Shown piece by piece: positions 24,863-32,074 of a stretch of 34,400 nt of DNA. A program made the translations under genes and the position numbers. The DNA comes from an uncultured Prevotella sp. (GTDB lineage: Bacteria > Bacteroidota > Bacteroidia > Bacteroidales > Bacteroidaceae), in assembly GCA_946404405.1 (NCBI GenBank), contig CAMJDL010000036.1, positions 1-34,400 on the forward strand, in the 5' to 3' direction. A model generated the notes under the pieces. The model had not been told where the DNA came from, did no database searches, and saw nothing but the letters and a program-made list of their open reading frames with translations. Each line of letters begins with the position of its first letter. Position 1 is the first letter of the stretch.

Positions 24863-24870
24863 TATCTTTG
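24863..24870 (+). promoter_or_regulatory. -7 promoter element for rmuC
   Basis: TATCTTTGCAC is a perfect TAnnTTTG element, 23 nt upstream of the rmuC ATG, starting 5 bp after the heptamer array. Confidence 0.6.
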
Positions 24871-24893
24871 CACAACGAAAAGAAGATAGCAAT

Positions 24894-26246
24894 ATGGAAA
24901 TATACCTGATAGTGATAGCAATAGCCTTCGTCATCATAGGTCTTCTGGTCTATATGATTGTGAGGTTGACAGCCCAGCGTGATGTAGAGCGGACAAAGGC
25001 GGAGAATTATGTCAGCCAGATTAATGAAATGAAGGATGCCCATGCCCTGCAACTGAAACAGGCCAAGGATGATTTTGCCCATCAATTGCAACAGACCAAG
25101 GAAGCCCATGAAGGACAGATTGCTGCCCTGAAGGAGATGAACGAGAAGCAGATTAAGACACAACTCGACCTGATTAAGGAACAGATGCAGACCACTTCCG
25201 AGAAGGTGCTGAAGATGCGTCAGGAGGAATTGGGTGCCCAGAATAAGGAACAGGTATCGAAGATTATCGACCCCTTGCAGAAAAGTCTGAAGGACATGCA
25301 GGAAGCCCTTGACAAGACTAAGGAACAGCAGACGGAGGCCCTGACACGATTGGACGAAACTATCAAGATTAACATGCAGAAGAGTGCTGCCATTGGTGAA
25401 ACGGCCGATCGACTGACACGTGCCTTGACAGGTGAAGTGAAGGTGCAGGGCAACTTTGGCGAGTTGAAACTCAAGCAGTTGCTGGAAGATCTGGAACTGA
25501 AAGAGGGTGAACAGTTTGATACACAGGAAACGTTGCGCGATAAGGGTGGTAAGGGTGCAAAAGGCGATGACGGCAAGGGACTGATACCAGATTTTATCCT
25601 TCATTTCCCCAACAATCGTCATGTGGTAGTCGACTCGAAAATGTCACTCACTGACTACGAGCGCTATATGAATGCCGAGGACGGCACACCCGAGAAGAGC
25701 GACTATCTGAAGGCACATATCGAGAGTGTCAGGACTCAGGTAAAGCGACTGGCCAGAAAGGAATATACCAAATATCTGCCTGAGGGATATAACCGTCTGA
25801 ACTTCGCCATCATGTATGTGCCCATTGAGGGTGCCTTGAATCTGGCTTTGTTGAATGACGCCTCATTGTGGCGCGAAGCCTACGACGAGGGCGTCATGAT
25901 TCTTGGTCCACAAACCATGTATATGAATTTGCGCGTTTTGGAGATGATGTGGACACAGGTGCGCCAGTTGAAGAATCAGCAGGCCATGATGGATGCGGCC
26001 AACACGGTGATTGAGCGTGTACAGGACTTTGGCACGCGTTTCCAGGATGTGGAGTCGAGCATGAACGATACCATCAAAAAGATGAATCGACTGAAGATTA
26101 CCACTGCCGACAGCGGCCAGAGCATCATAACAGCTGCCAAGAATCTGTTGAAGGCTGGCGCTCGTGAGAATAAGAAAAAGAAGCCGCTGGCCGAGATGGA
26201 TGACTCGCTATTCTTGGAGAATGAAGAAAATGAGACCGAACCATGA
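24894..26246 (+). CDS. rmuC: DNA recombination protein RmuC homologue, 450 aa
   Basis: Nuclease-like protein linked in E. coli to limiting DNA inversion and rearrangement. It has an N-terminal transmembrane helix (about residues 3-23) and a long Gln/Lys-rich coiled coil (about 35-175). The RmuC domain follows, with [17 protein letters not shown], then [20 protein letters not shown] (the conserved PD...D-SK nuclease-like segment), [18 protein letters not shown] and [20 protein letters not shown]. All family landmarks are present. Monocistronic. Its last codons form a hairpin with downstream sequence (26231-26264). Convergent with the DUF4380 gene. Confidence 0.96.
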   Translation: MEIYLIVIAIAFVIIGLLVYMIVRLTAQRDVERTKAENYVSQINEMKDAHALQLKQAKDDFAHQLQQTKEAHEGQIAALKEMNEKQIKTQLDLIKEQMQTTSEKVLKMRQEELGAQNKEQVSKIIDPLQKSLKDMQEALDKTKEQQTEALTRLDETIKINMQKSAAIGETADRLTRALTGEVKVQGNFGELKLKQLLEDLELKEGEQFDTQETLRDKGGKGAKGDDGKGLIPDFILHFPNNRHVVVDSKMSLTDYERYMNAEDGTPEKSDYLKAHIESVRTQVKRLARKEYTKYLPEGYNRLNFAIMYVPIEGALNLALLNDASLWREAYDEGVMILGPQTMYMNLRVLEMMWTQVRQLKNQQAMMDAANTVIERVQDFGTRFQDVESSMNDTIKKMNRLKITTADSGQSIITAAKNLLKAGARENKKKKPLAEMDDSLFLENEENETEP

Positions 26247-26264
26247 CATCTGGATTCGGTCTCA
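26231..26264 (-). terminator. Terminator of the DUF4380 gene overlapping the rmuC 3' end
   Basis: TGAGACCGAA (26231-26240) pairs perfectly with TTCGGTCTCA (26255-26264). On the minus strand it is followed by TTTTCTTCATT, fitting termination of the DUF4380 transcript. The rmuC stop lies in the loop. Confidence 0.6.
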
Positions 26265-26288
26265 AATCGTTCAAGAATCGTTGCGGAC

Positions 26289-27155
26289 TTATTTCAATAT
26301 CTTTTTGACTTGCTTCAGCAGAGCCTTGGAGGGTTCTGCAGCCGATTTGCAGGGCTGCAAGTACCAGCGTACCGTCCAGTTCAGCTCTTCCTTTGGCTGA
26401 AGCGTCGTATAGGCACCCTGGCTCTCCAGTTCGATGTGGGCTTTGCCCCTGTTCACGTAAACCTGGATTTCAGCCTCGTTAGGTGCAGGCTGCGAAGCGT
26501 TGAGGTCTTCAAACTTTTTTACCAACAGCAAGCCCTTATTGCAGTAGGCCAGCCAACCTTTTCCGTCTGCATTGATTTTACGGTTCTGATTGGTTTCGTC
26601 CGTCTTGTACCAAGCAGCACCAAAAGCCTCCTTGAAGTCCATCAGTCCTGCTGGCGTGATACCATCCACAGAAGCATCGAAGAAAATCAGACCACCTTCG
26701 TTCTGCACACGGGTAATCTCCCATGGAGCCACCTTTCTGGCCTCGTCGCCCTCATTGATAATAGTATATGTAATGACGATGGCCTGTCCTTCAGTCTTAA
26801 AAGTCTTGCGGACTCTGAATTTCAGTCTGTTAGAGACCTCGCTGGTCATTGTCAGCACACCGTTTTTCTCTTCTGCTGTGTAAGGTCTCTTGTCGTATTC
26901 CTGTACTGGGGGCCAGTTCCATTCCTTCTGCGGACTGGTCCAAAACGTGCTGCCAAAGGATTCAGGGAACCTTAATTGCGAGATGGCTTCCTGGTCGCCA
27001 TACTTGAAAGAGAGGATTTTAGCACCTTTGGCGGCGTCAATCACCATAGTCAGGTTGCCGTTCTTCAGTGTGTACTTTCCGTCGTTATCCGTCTGTGCGA
27101 ATGTCGCTGTTCCTGTGGCCAGAGCCATCAAGAGAAATGTCAGTAATCGTTTCAT
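26289..27155 (-). CDS. Secreted DUF4380-family protein, 288 aa
   Basis: Exported protein with signal peptide MKRLLTFLLMALATGTATFA, which fixes the start at 27155. The mature part has the fold pattern of DUF4380/galactose-mutarotase-like proteins: LKNGNLTMVIDAAKGAKILS (the usual opening), FGSTFWTSPQKEWNWPPV and a later APWEITRV and IELESQGAYTTLQPKEELNWTVRW-like strand series. Such proteins bind sugars; enzymatic activity is not established. Divergent from the lipoprotein gene at 27316, with a heptamer array between the promoters. Confidence 0.88.
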   Translation of the reverse strand: MKRLLTFLLMALATGTATFAQTDNDGKYTLKNGNLTMVIDAAKGAKILSFKYGDQEAISQLRFPESFGSTFWTSPQKEWNWPPVQEYDKRPYTAEEKNGVLTMTSEVSNRLKFRVRKTFKTEGQAIVITYTIINEGDEARKVAPWEITRVQNEGGLIFFDASVDGITPAGLMDFKEAFGAAWYKTDETNQNRKINADGKGWLAYCNKGLLLVKKFEDLNASQPAPNEAEIQVYVNRGKAHIELESQGAYTTLQPKEELNWTVRWYLQPCKSAAEPSKALLKQVKKILK

Positions 27156-27185
27156 AAAAGTTATTATAAAGTTGATAATTTGGTG

Positions 27186-27193
27186 CAAAGATA
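27186..27193 (-). promoter_or_regulatory. -7 promoter element for the DUF4380 gene
   Basis: The reverse strand reads TATCTTTGCAC, a perfect TAnnTTTG element, 30 nt upstream of the ATG at 27155. Confidence 0.6.
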
Positions 27194-27202
27194 CGAAAAA
27201 AA

Positions 27203-27280
27203 GTGAAAAGTGAATAGTGAATAGTGAAAAATTTGCTGCCGCTGCAAATTATTTCTGATTTCTAATTCCTAATTCCTAAT
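27203..27280. repeat. Two heptamer arrays between divergent promoters
   Basis: First array 27203-27230: GTGAAAA, GTGAATA, GTGAATA, GTGAAAA. Second array 27253-27280: TTCTGAT, TTCTAAT, TCCTAAT, TCCTAAT. They lie between the -7 boxes at 27186-27193 and 27288-27295. Confidence 0.85.
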
Positions 27281-27287
27281 TAATTAT

Positions 27288-27295
27288 TATCTTTG
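27288..27295 (+). promoter_or_regulatory. -7 promoter element for the lipoprotein gene
   Basis: TATCTTTG is a perfect TAnnTTTG element, 20 nt upstream of the ATG at 27316. Confidence 0.6.
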
Positions 27296-27315
27296 TCCCC
27301 AAAATCGTTAAAGCT

Positions 27316-28374
27316 ATGAAACAAGTAATGATGTTTATTGCCGCTGTGGTAGTCGTGCTGATGATGTCAGCATGTGGTGGTAAAACGGGTAAGTCTGCCA
27401 GTGATACAGACTCAGTGCCTGCAGATTCTGTGGTCATGGAGGAAGCCAGTATTGACAAGCATACGGAGGACTATCTTCGTGAACGTGTAGATTCATTCTA
27501 TAGCGTTTACAAGAATCCTAAGTACGAGAAGAGTGGTCATCGCATCTACAATGGTAAGTTCGTGAATCGCGACAGTGCCTATTGCAGCAAGAGCTATCAG
27601 GATTTGATGGCGAAAGCTGAAGAGATTGCTGAGGAAAACGAGGAACCGTTGCTGGACTATGACCATTGGACCAATTCGCAGGATGATAACAACTTCACTT
27701 ACGAAGTAGGCAAAATCAGTAATATGACCGATTCGACAGCCGTCGTCAAGGTTAAGGCCAAGAATGCAGGGAAACCTTATACGATCACTCTCAATATGCG
27801 TTTTGAGCGTGGCGACTGGTATGTCGACGACTTCCTTTCTGACGATGGAACGGGCGAGAAAAAGTATTTTGAGAATTACATCAAAGACAATAGCTTTTAT
27901 CAGCAATTCTCGCTGAAGGAGTTGCTATATCTGACGCAGCACTACGATGAGTCGCCAATTGCCGAAAAGTCGGGCTTAGCGCTGGCCCATCATCATTCAG
28001 AACAGAGTGGTGAGGTAGACTGTGATGAATATATCTATGGTCGAGACATCATGGTGTCATCGAAGAATGGGACTTATGATGTTACCAACGTCAGACCTCA
28101 TGGCTTCTATTTCGTGATGAGTCTTGACACATCGACCAATGGTTACCTTTACTTTATGAACATGCTCGATGCCACCGACTTCTACGAGCGTGCCATCAAG
28201 ACCAAGCCGTTCACCTTCGAGAATATGCACATCACGGTTAAAAAGGAGTCTGATGGCAAATCATTCCTCGTGCAGGAAATCATGAGGGACAAGACTGCCT
28301 CCACCATGTTTGCTGTCCACAGTCCTGAACGTGATGGCGATCACTACAAGATTTATATCGAGATATATGTGTAA
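27316..28374 (+). CDS. Lipoprotein of unknown function, 352 aa
   Basis: The N-terminus is a lipoprotein signal: MKQVMMFIAAVVVVLMMSAC, with lipobox MSAC and Cys20. A Ser/Asp-rich linker follows (KSASDTDSVPADS). Residues about 45-180 resemble a DUF3828/NTF2-like domain (YLRERVDSFYSVY, RFERGDWYVDDFLSDDG). The C-terminal half (about 230-350) is a second, unrecognised beta-rich domain ending in DHYKIYIEIYV. It probably faces the periplasm or cell surface. It ends 10 bp from the convergent HAD gene with no clear terminator between them. Confidence 0.82.
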   Translation: MKQVMMFIAAVVVVLMMSACGGKTGKSASDTDSVPADSVVMEEASIDKHTEDYLRERVDSFYSVYKNPKYEKSGHRIYNGKFVNRDSAYCSKSYQDLMAKAEEIAEENEEPLLDYDHWTNSQDDNNFTYEVGKISNMTDSTAVVKVKAKNAGKPYTITLNMRFERGDWYVDDFLSDDGTGEKKYFENYIKDNSFYQQFSLKELLYLTQHYDESPIAEKSGLALAHHHSEQSGEVDCDEYIYGRDIMVSSKNGTYDVTNVRPHGFYFVMSLDTSTNGYLYFMNMLDATDFYERAIKTKPFTFENMHITVKKESDGKSFLVQEIMRDKTASTMFAVHSPERDGDHYKIYIEIYV

Positions 28375-28384
28375 GAAGAGCTGA

Positions 28385-29170
28385 TTACACCAGGTTATAA
28401 TGACGGAGGGCGTTCAGGACTCCGTCGTCATCAACAGAGGTCGTCGTATAGTCGGCCTCTTTTTTGAGCGAGTCGAGGGCATTGCCCATCGCTACACCAA
28501 TGCCTGCCGTACGAATCATCGAGGCATCGTTGCCACCATCGCCAAAAGCCATCGTGTATTGTGGGTCCAGACCGAAGTGTGCTGCCATCGTCAGCATGCC
28601 CTCACCTTTATCTGCCCCCTTTGTCGTCACATCCGTAAAGGCTGGATGCCAGCGTCCTGAGGTACAACTGGGAATACGAGCCATCAATTCACGTTCGTAA
28701 TCGGCAGAGAAGAAGGGCGTCAACTGGAGGATGCGCTGCTGCATGACATCTTCTATAGGTTTGGCTTGGTCAAGGTTCTCGACGGCTATCTCCTGACGGA
28801 ATACCCTGTCCACCTCGCCATGAGGGTCAAGCACGGCAACATCTTTTTCACCCACGACAATCACGCCGTAGTCCTTCTGCTGAGCGTCGTCAACCACCAA
28901 ACGTGCTGCGTCGTGCGGTATATTCTTACAACGCACTACTTCATCGCCCACAAAACATAGCGCACCATTGATGGTGACGTAGCCGTCAATCAGATGCTCT
29001 ATGGCTCCCAAGTTGGTGATAATCAGTGGTGGACGTCCTGTGGCAATAAACACCTTATGTCCATTAGCCTTGGCCTGGGTCAGCGCAAAAATCGTGGAAG
29101 CAGGAATCTCGTGCGTCTTAAAACTCACTAGTGTCCCGTCAATATCGAAAAATAAAGCGTATCGTTTCAT
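28385..29170 (-). CDS. Cof-type HAD-IIB phosphatase, 261 aa
   Basis: Cytoplasmic phosphatase of the haloacid dehalogenase superfamily, subclass IIB. Motif I is DIDGTL (FFDIDGTLVSF), motif II is the Thr in FIATGRP, motif III Lys is in TTKGADKGEGM and motif IV is GDGGNDASMI. The C2b cap lies between motifs II and III. The substrate is likely a sugar or nucleotide phosphate, but cannot be told from sequence. The ATG at 29170 is chosen because it starts directly at MKRYALFFDID and follows the -7 box at 29185-29192; an upstream ATG would precede the promoter. Confidence 0.95.
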   Translation of the reverse strand: MKRYALFFDIDGTLVSFKTHEIPASTIFALTQAKANGHKVFIATGRPPLIITNLGAIEHLIDGYVTINGALCFVGDEVVRCKNIPHDAARLVVDDAQQKDYGVIVVGEKDVAVLDPHGEVDRVFRQEIAVENLDQAKPIEDVMQQRILQLTPFFSADYERELMARIPSCTSGRWHPAFTDVTTKGADKGEGMLTMAAHFGLDPQYTMAFGDGGNDASMIRTAGIGVAMGNALDSLKKEADYTTTSVDDDGVLNALRHYNLV

Positions 29171-29184
29171 CGTCAATTTTGGTG

Positions 29185-29192
29185 CAAAATTA
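29185..29192 (-). promoter_or_regulatory. -7 promoter element for the HAD gene
   Basis: The reverse strand reads TAATTTTGCACC, matching TAnnTTTG, 14 nt upstream of the ATG at 29170. Confidence 0.55.
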
Positions 29193-29246
29193 CGCATTTT
29201 CTTCCAAAAATCCATAAATAATGATACGGTATTTCAATATTATGTG

Positions 29247-29254
29247 TATATTTG
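29247..29254 (+). promoter_or_regulatory. -7 promoter element for the glycerate kinase locus
   Basis: TATATTTG matches TAnnTTTG and ends 4 nt before the ATG at 29259, predicting a leaderless or near-leaderless message. Confidence 0.55.
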
Positions 29255-29258
29255 CAGC

Positions 29259-30307
29259 ATGAAGGTCATTATTGCAATAGATTCATTCAAGGGATGTCTG
29301 ACTTCCAAAGAAGCTAACGAGGCTGCAGCAGAGGGTATCAGGAGGGTTTATCCTGATGCAGAGATTGTAGAGATACCCGTCAGCGATGGCGGTGAGGGCT
29401 ACATGGAAGCATTTCATGCTGCCATAGGTGGTAGGTTGGTGGACGTCGTGGTGAGAGACCCGCTGATGCGTCTCATTACGGCGAAGTATCTGTTGCACGA
29501 CGAAATGGCGGTGATAGAGATAGCTCAAGCCAGTGGACTGACGCTGTTAGAAAGGGGGCGAAACATATCATCGTAGGACTGGGTGGCAGTGCTACAAGCG
29601 ATGCAGGAATCGGCATGTTGAGAGCTCTCAAAGACACTTTTGCAAAGAGTGGGACGTGGGATGATATCGAGGCCCTGAAGGATGTCAGGTTTACCATCGC
29701 CTCTGACGTCAAGAACCCGCTTTATGGCGAGAACGGTGCAGCCCATGTGTTTGCACCTCAAAAGTTTGCGATTGAGCGAGAGGAATCGGAACTTGTTTCG
29801 ACTTCCGAGCGTGAGCAAACTCGACCAAAGGTCAAGGGCGCTACGCCAGATATGGTACCTCGCTTAGACGAGCGGGCCAGGAAATTTGCAGAATTGTCTG
29901 CCAAGCATTTTGGCTACGACCGCTCGCAGATGGCAGGTGCTGGTGCAGCAGGAGGTCTGGGCTATGCCTTCCTGCAATACCTAAATGCAAAGAACATGTC
30001 TGGTATCCAACTGCTGCTCGATACCATCCGATTCAAAGAAATGGTCAAAAACGCTGACCTGATCATCACTGGCGAGGGCTCTGCTGACCGTCAGACGTTG
30101 ATGGGTAAACTGCCAATGGGTATCCTGGAACAGTCTGGACCTGTGCCCGTCTACCTGATAGCTGGCAGAATCAGTGATCGCGAAGAACTTTTGAACGCAG
30201 GCTTTGCCCGTGTAGATTGTATTAATCCGCCTGGCATCACCCTCGAAGAGGCTATGCGCAAGGAGGTGGCACAACAAAATATACGCAACGTTTTTCAACC
30301 GCAATGA
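29259..30307 (+). pseudogene. glxK: Glycerate kinase, disrupted by deletion/frameshift and an in-frame palindromic insert
   Basis: Glycerate kinase phosphorylates D-glycerate to 2- or 3-phosphoglycerate. The 5' part encodes MKVIIAIDSFKGCLTSKEAN, SDGGEGYMEA and IEIAQASGLTLLE, then runs to TAG at 29574-29576. The rest continues in the -1 frame from KGAKHIIVGLGGSATSDAG (from about 29552) to 30307, including SDVKNPLYGENGAA, GAGAAGGLGYAF and ITGEGSADRQTLMGK. About 24 residues normally found between ASGLTLL and KGAKHIIVG are missing, so a deletion not divisible by three is the likely cause. In addition, 72 nt (29762-29833) interrupt the conserved PQKGA segment in frame. The gene is unlikely to give an active enzyme. 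Confidence 0.88.
29762..29833. repeat. 72-nt imperfect palindrome inserted in frame in glxK
   Basis: Between the codons for FAPQ and KGATPDMV there are 24 extra codons (KFAIEREESELVSTSEREQT plus RPKV). The DNA has outer arms AGTTTGC (29763-29769) and GCAAACT (29815-29821), and inner similarity between GGAATCGGAAC and the complement of TTTCGACTTCC. AAG borders both ends, as a short target duplication would. Confidence 0.65.
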
Positions 30308-30330
30308 TCATAACTTAAGAAAGCGGTCTC

Positions 30331-30382
30331 ATTAATAGTAGCAATTGCGAGAATTAATAGTAACAATTGCGGGTATTAATGC
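30331..30382. repeat. 22-bp direct repeat, 2.4 copies, with CAATTG core
   Basis: Units 30331-30352 and 30353-30374 match at 19 of 22 positions or so (ATTAATAGTA(G/A)CAATTGCG), with a partial third unit ATTAATG from 30375. Each full unit contains the palindromic core CAATTG. It lies about 70-120 bp upstream of the barrel-gene promoter. Confidence 0.7.
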
Positions 30383-30451
30383 TTAATGGGAATAACGCCA
30401 TCGATTAAGTTAAAAAGGATTAATTTACAAACTGGTTGGCAGAAAAATGTG

Positions 30452-30459
30452 TATATTTG
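30452..30459 (+). promoter_or_regulatory. -7 promoter element for the barrel/gltS operon
   Basis: TATATTTGC matches TAnnTTTG and ends 6 nt before the ATG at 30466; TTGG at 30435-30438 may be part of the -33 element. Confidence 0.55.
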
Positions 30460-30465
30460 CAAAAT

Positions 30466-32055
30466 ATGCATCGAAGGATTCTCATATTGACCAGTTTCTT
30501 GCTCATGTCTGTCTCGATGTGCGCAGAAAGTGGTTTGCCCATCATAGAGATGAAGGTAGATAGGACGATGATTTATCCTCAGCGAATGGAACTGACTGGA
30601 GAAGAAACGTTGATGGATATCCTTCAGATGGTGCCAGAGCTGATGATTGCTGGTTATGAGGATGTCATCGACAGCTATAACCTCCGCATCGATAACTGCC
30701 CGATAAATGGTGATACAAGATTGATTCTTAGCCAGATGAAAGCCAAGGATATCGCTAAGATTCAGGTTTGTGACAATACGGGTGTTGCGAAAGGAACCAT
30801 TGGAATGGGTAGGGTGTTGGATATTAACATGAAGATGCCTGAAGGGTTGAAAGGTTTCGTGGAAGGACAGGGAGACTTTGGGAAGAATGTAGCAGGCATT
30901 GGCTCCGTGAATGCATTATACGGTAGTCAGCGTACTGACCTTTATGCCAATGCGTCTTATAGGCATCAGGATGGGAATGAAGAGTATCTGACGCTCCACA
31001 TGACGAACCGATTCGATGACAAAAACAAGCTGTTGACCTATTTCACTCAGCAATATCTTGACCATCCTACTGGTACGTCACGTAAGGTCATGGGCAGAGC
31101 GAGATATTTCCATACCTTCAATGACCAGGGTACGGAACTGCTTATTGTGGGTGGATATCAGTATGCCAGTGATCCAGTCCTCTCTAACAAGCTGCCATTG
31201 TATATTGTTGAACTGAATACCCCTTTGTTTTCTGACCGGCTATCCATGATGCTGGGTGTTGAGGGAGATTTCCTGATGACCAAACAAAAGGATACGGACA
31301 GGAGTTGGGATGTCTTCAATAATGATATCTACCTGCAGTTTACCTATGCCTTGCCTAAATGGAAGTTCACAGTTGGTAATCGTGTGATGTTCTATAATTA
31401 CAAGTTGATGGAAGCTGGAATCAGTCAAAAGCATTCCAACACCCGTGACAATGCAAATGCCTGCGTCATCTATGTACCAGACAACCGCAATCAGATTCAG
31501 TTGGGCTACTATCGTAAATACTATAATCCTTCCTACTTGGTTCTCTTTATGAATGCCAATACGCTTATTGATGAGGAATGGGCAAGAACTCAAGGACTGC
31601 TGGAAGAATGGAATATTCATCAAATGAAACTGGCATACGCCTATAGTAAGCAGAAGTTGACTGTGAAGACGGAGGCGAGTTACTATGCCGTTGAAGATGG
31701 TGAGAATTTTTCGACACTGGATGCATCGGCTTATTGGAAAACGAATGGGTTGAGTCTAACAGGCGGCTCAAATCTATATACTGCTAAGAGTGGAACATAC
31801 GCTTCATTCCGGTTTGCTCCTACTGCTTATCTTCCTTATGATTGGCAGATAGGTATGCAGGTGGTATATTATACCAGCAAGACACCAGCACGTGAACTGA
31901 CAGGCGTGCCAGTGTATGGATGTCTGTCTGTGAACAAGCAACTTGGCAAGAAATGGCATTTGGGTGTTGACTGGCATGATATGTTTGATGCATGCTGTAG
32001 TGAAGCAAAAGTAAACAGACATGCTGCCAATATTAAGTTGCAGTATAGGTTCTAA
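30466..32055 (+). CDS. Outer-membrane beta-barrel protein with plug-like N-terminus, 529 aa
   Basis: Exported outer-membrane protein. A signal peptide (MHRRILILTSFLLMSVSMCA) precedes a TonB-receptor plug-like segment (about residues 45-130: LMDILQMVPELMIAGYED, LRIDNCPINGDTRLILSQM, IAKIQVCDNTG). After that comes a barrel of alternating amphipathic strands ending LQYRF, with terminal Phe as expected for barrel insertion. It is shorter than a full TonB-dependent receptor (700-1000 aa) and lacks a carboxypeptidase-like N-terminal domain and a clear TonB box, so uptake function is uncertain. The start at 30466 is set by the promoter just upstream. gltS begins 19 nt after its stop. Confidence 0.88.
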   Translation: MHRRILILTSFLLMSVSMCAESGLPIIEMKVDRTMIYPQRMELTGEETLMDILQMVPELMIAGYEDVIDSYNLRIDNCPINGDTRLILSQMKAKDIAKIQVCDNTGVAKGTIGMGRVLDINMKMPEGLKGFVEGQGDFGKNVAGIGSVNALYGSQRTDLYANASYRHQDGNEEYLTLHMTNRFDDKNKLLTYFTQQYLDHPTGTSRKVMGRARYFHTFNDQGTELLIVGGYQYASDPVLSNKLPLYIVELNTPLFSDRLSMMLGVEGDFLMTKQKDTDRSWDVFNNDIYLQFTYALPKWKFTVGNRVMFYNYKLMEAGISQKHSNTRDNANACVIYVPDNRNQIQLGYYRKYYNPSYLVLFMNANTLIDEEWARTQGLLEEWNIHQMKLAYAYSKQKLTVKTEASYYAVEDGENFSTLDASAYWKTNGLSLTGGSNLYTAKSGTYASFRFAPTAYLPYDWQIGMQVVYYTSKTPARELTGVPVYGCLSVNKQLGKKWHLGVDWHDMFDACCSEAKVNRHAANIKLQYRF

Positions 32056-32074
32056 CGAAAACAAGAAAGTGAGT

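Noticed and set aside
24784..24921. 46-residue N-terminal extension of AlaRS
   Set aside because: The extension covers the alaS promoter and repeat array, and AlaRS proteins normally begin at the [13 protein letters not shown] segment.
24780..25622. 280-codon minus-strand frame opposite rmuC
   Set aside because: It is antisense to a clear rmuC, low in complexity (Leu/Phe/Gln-rich), and crosses the alaS promoter; a shadow frame.
29547..29576. Programmed -1 frameshift in glycerate kinase at AAAGGGGG
   Set aside because: The heptamer does not fit a canonical slippery site in the incoming frame, and about 24 conserved residues are missing at the same point, which favours deletion.
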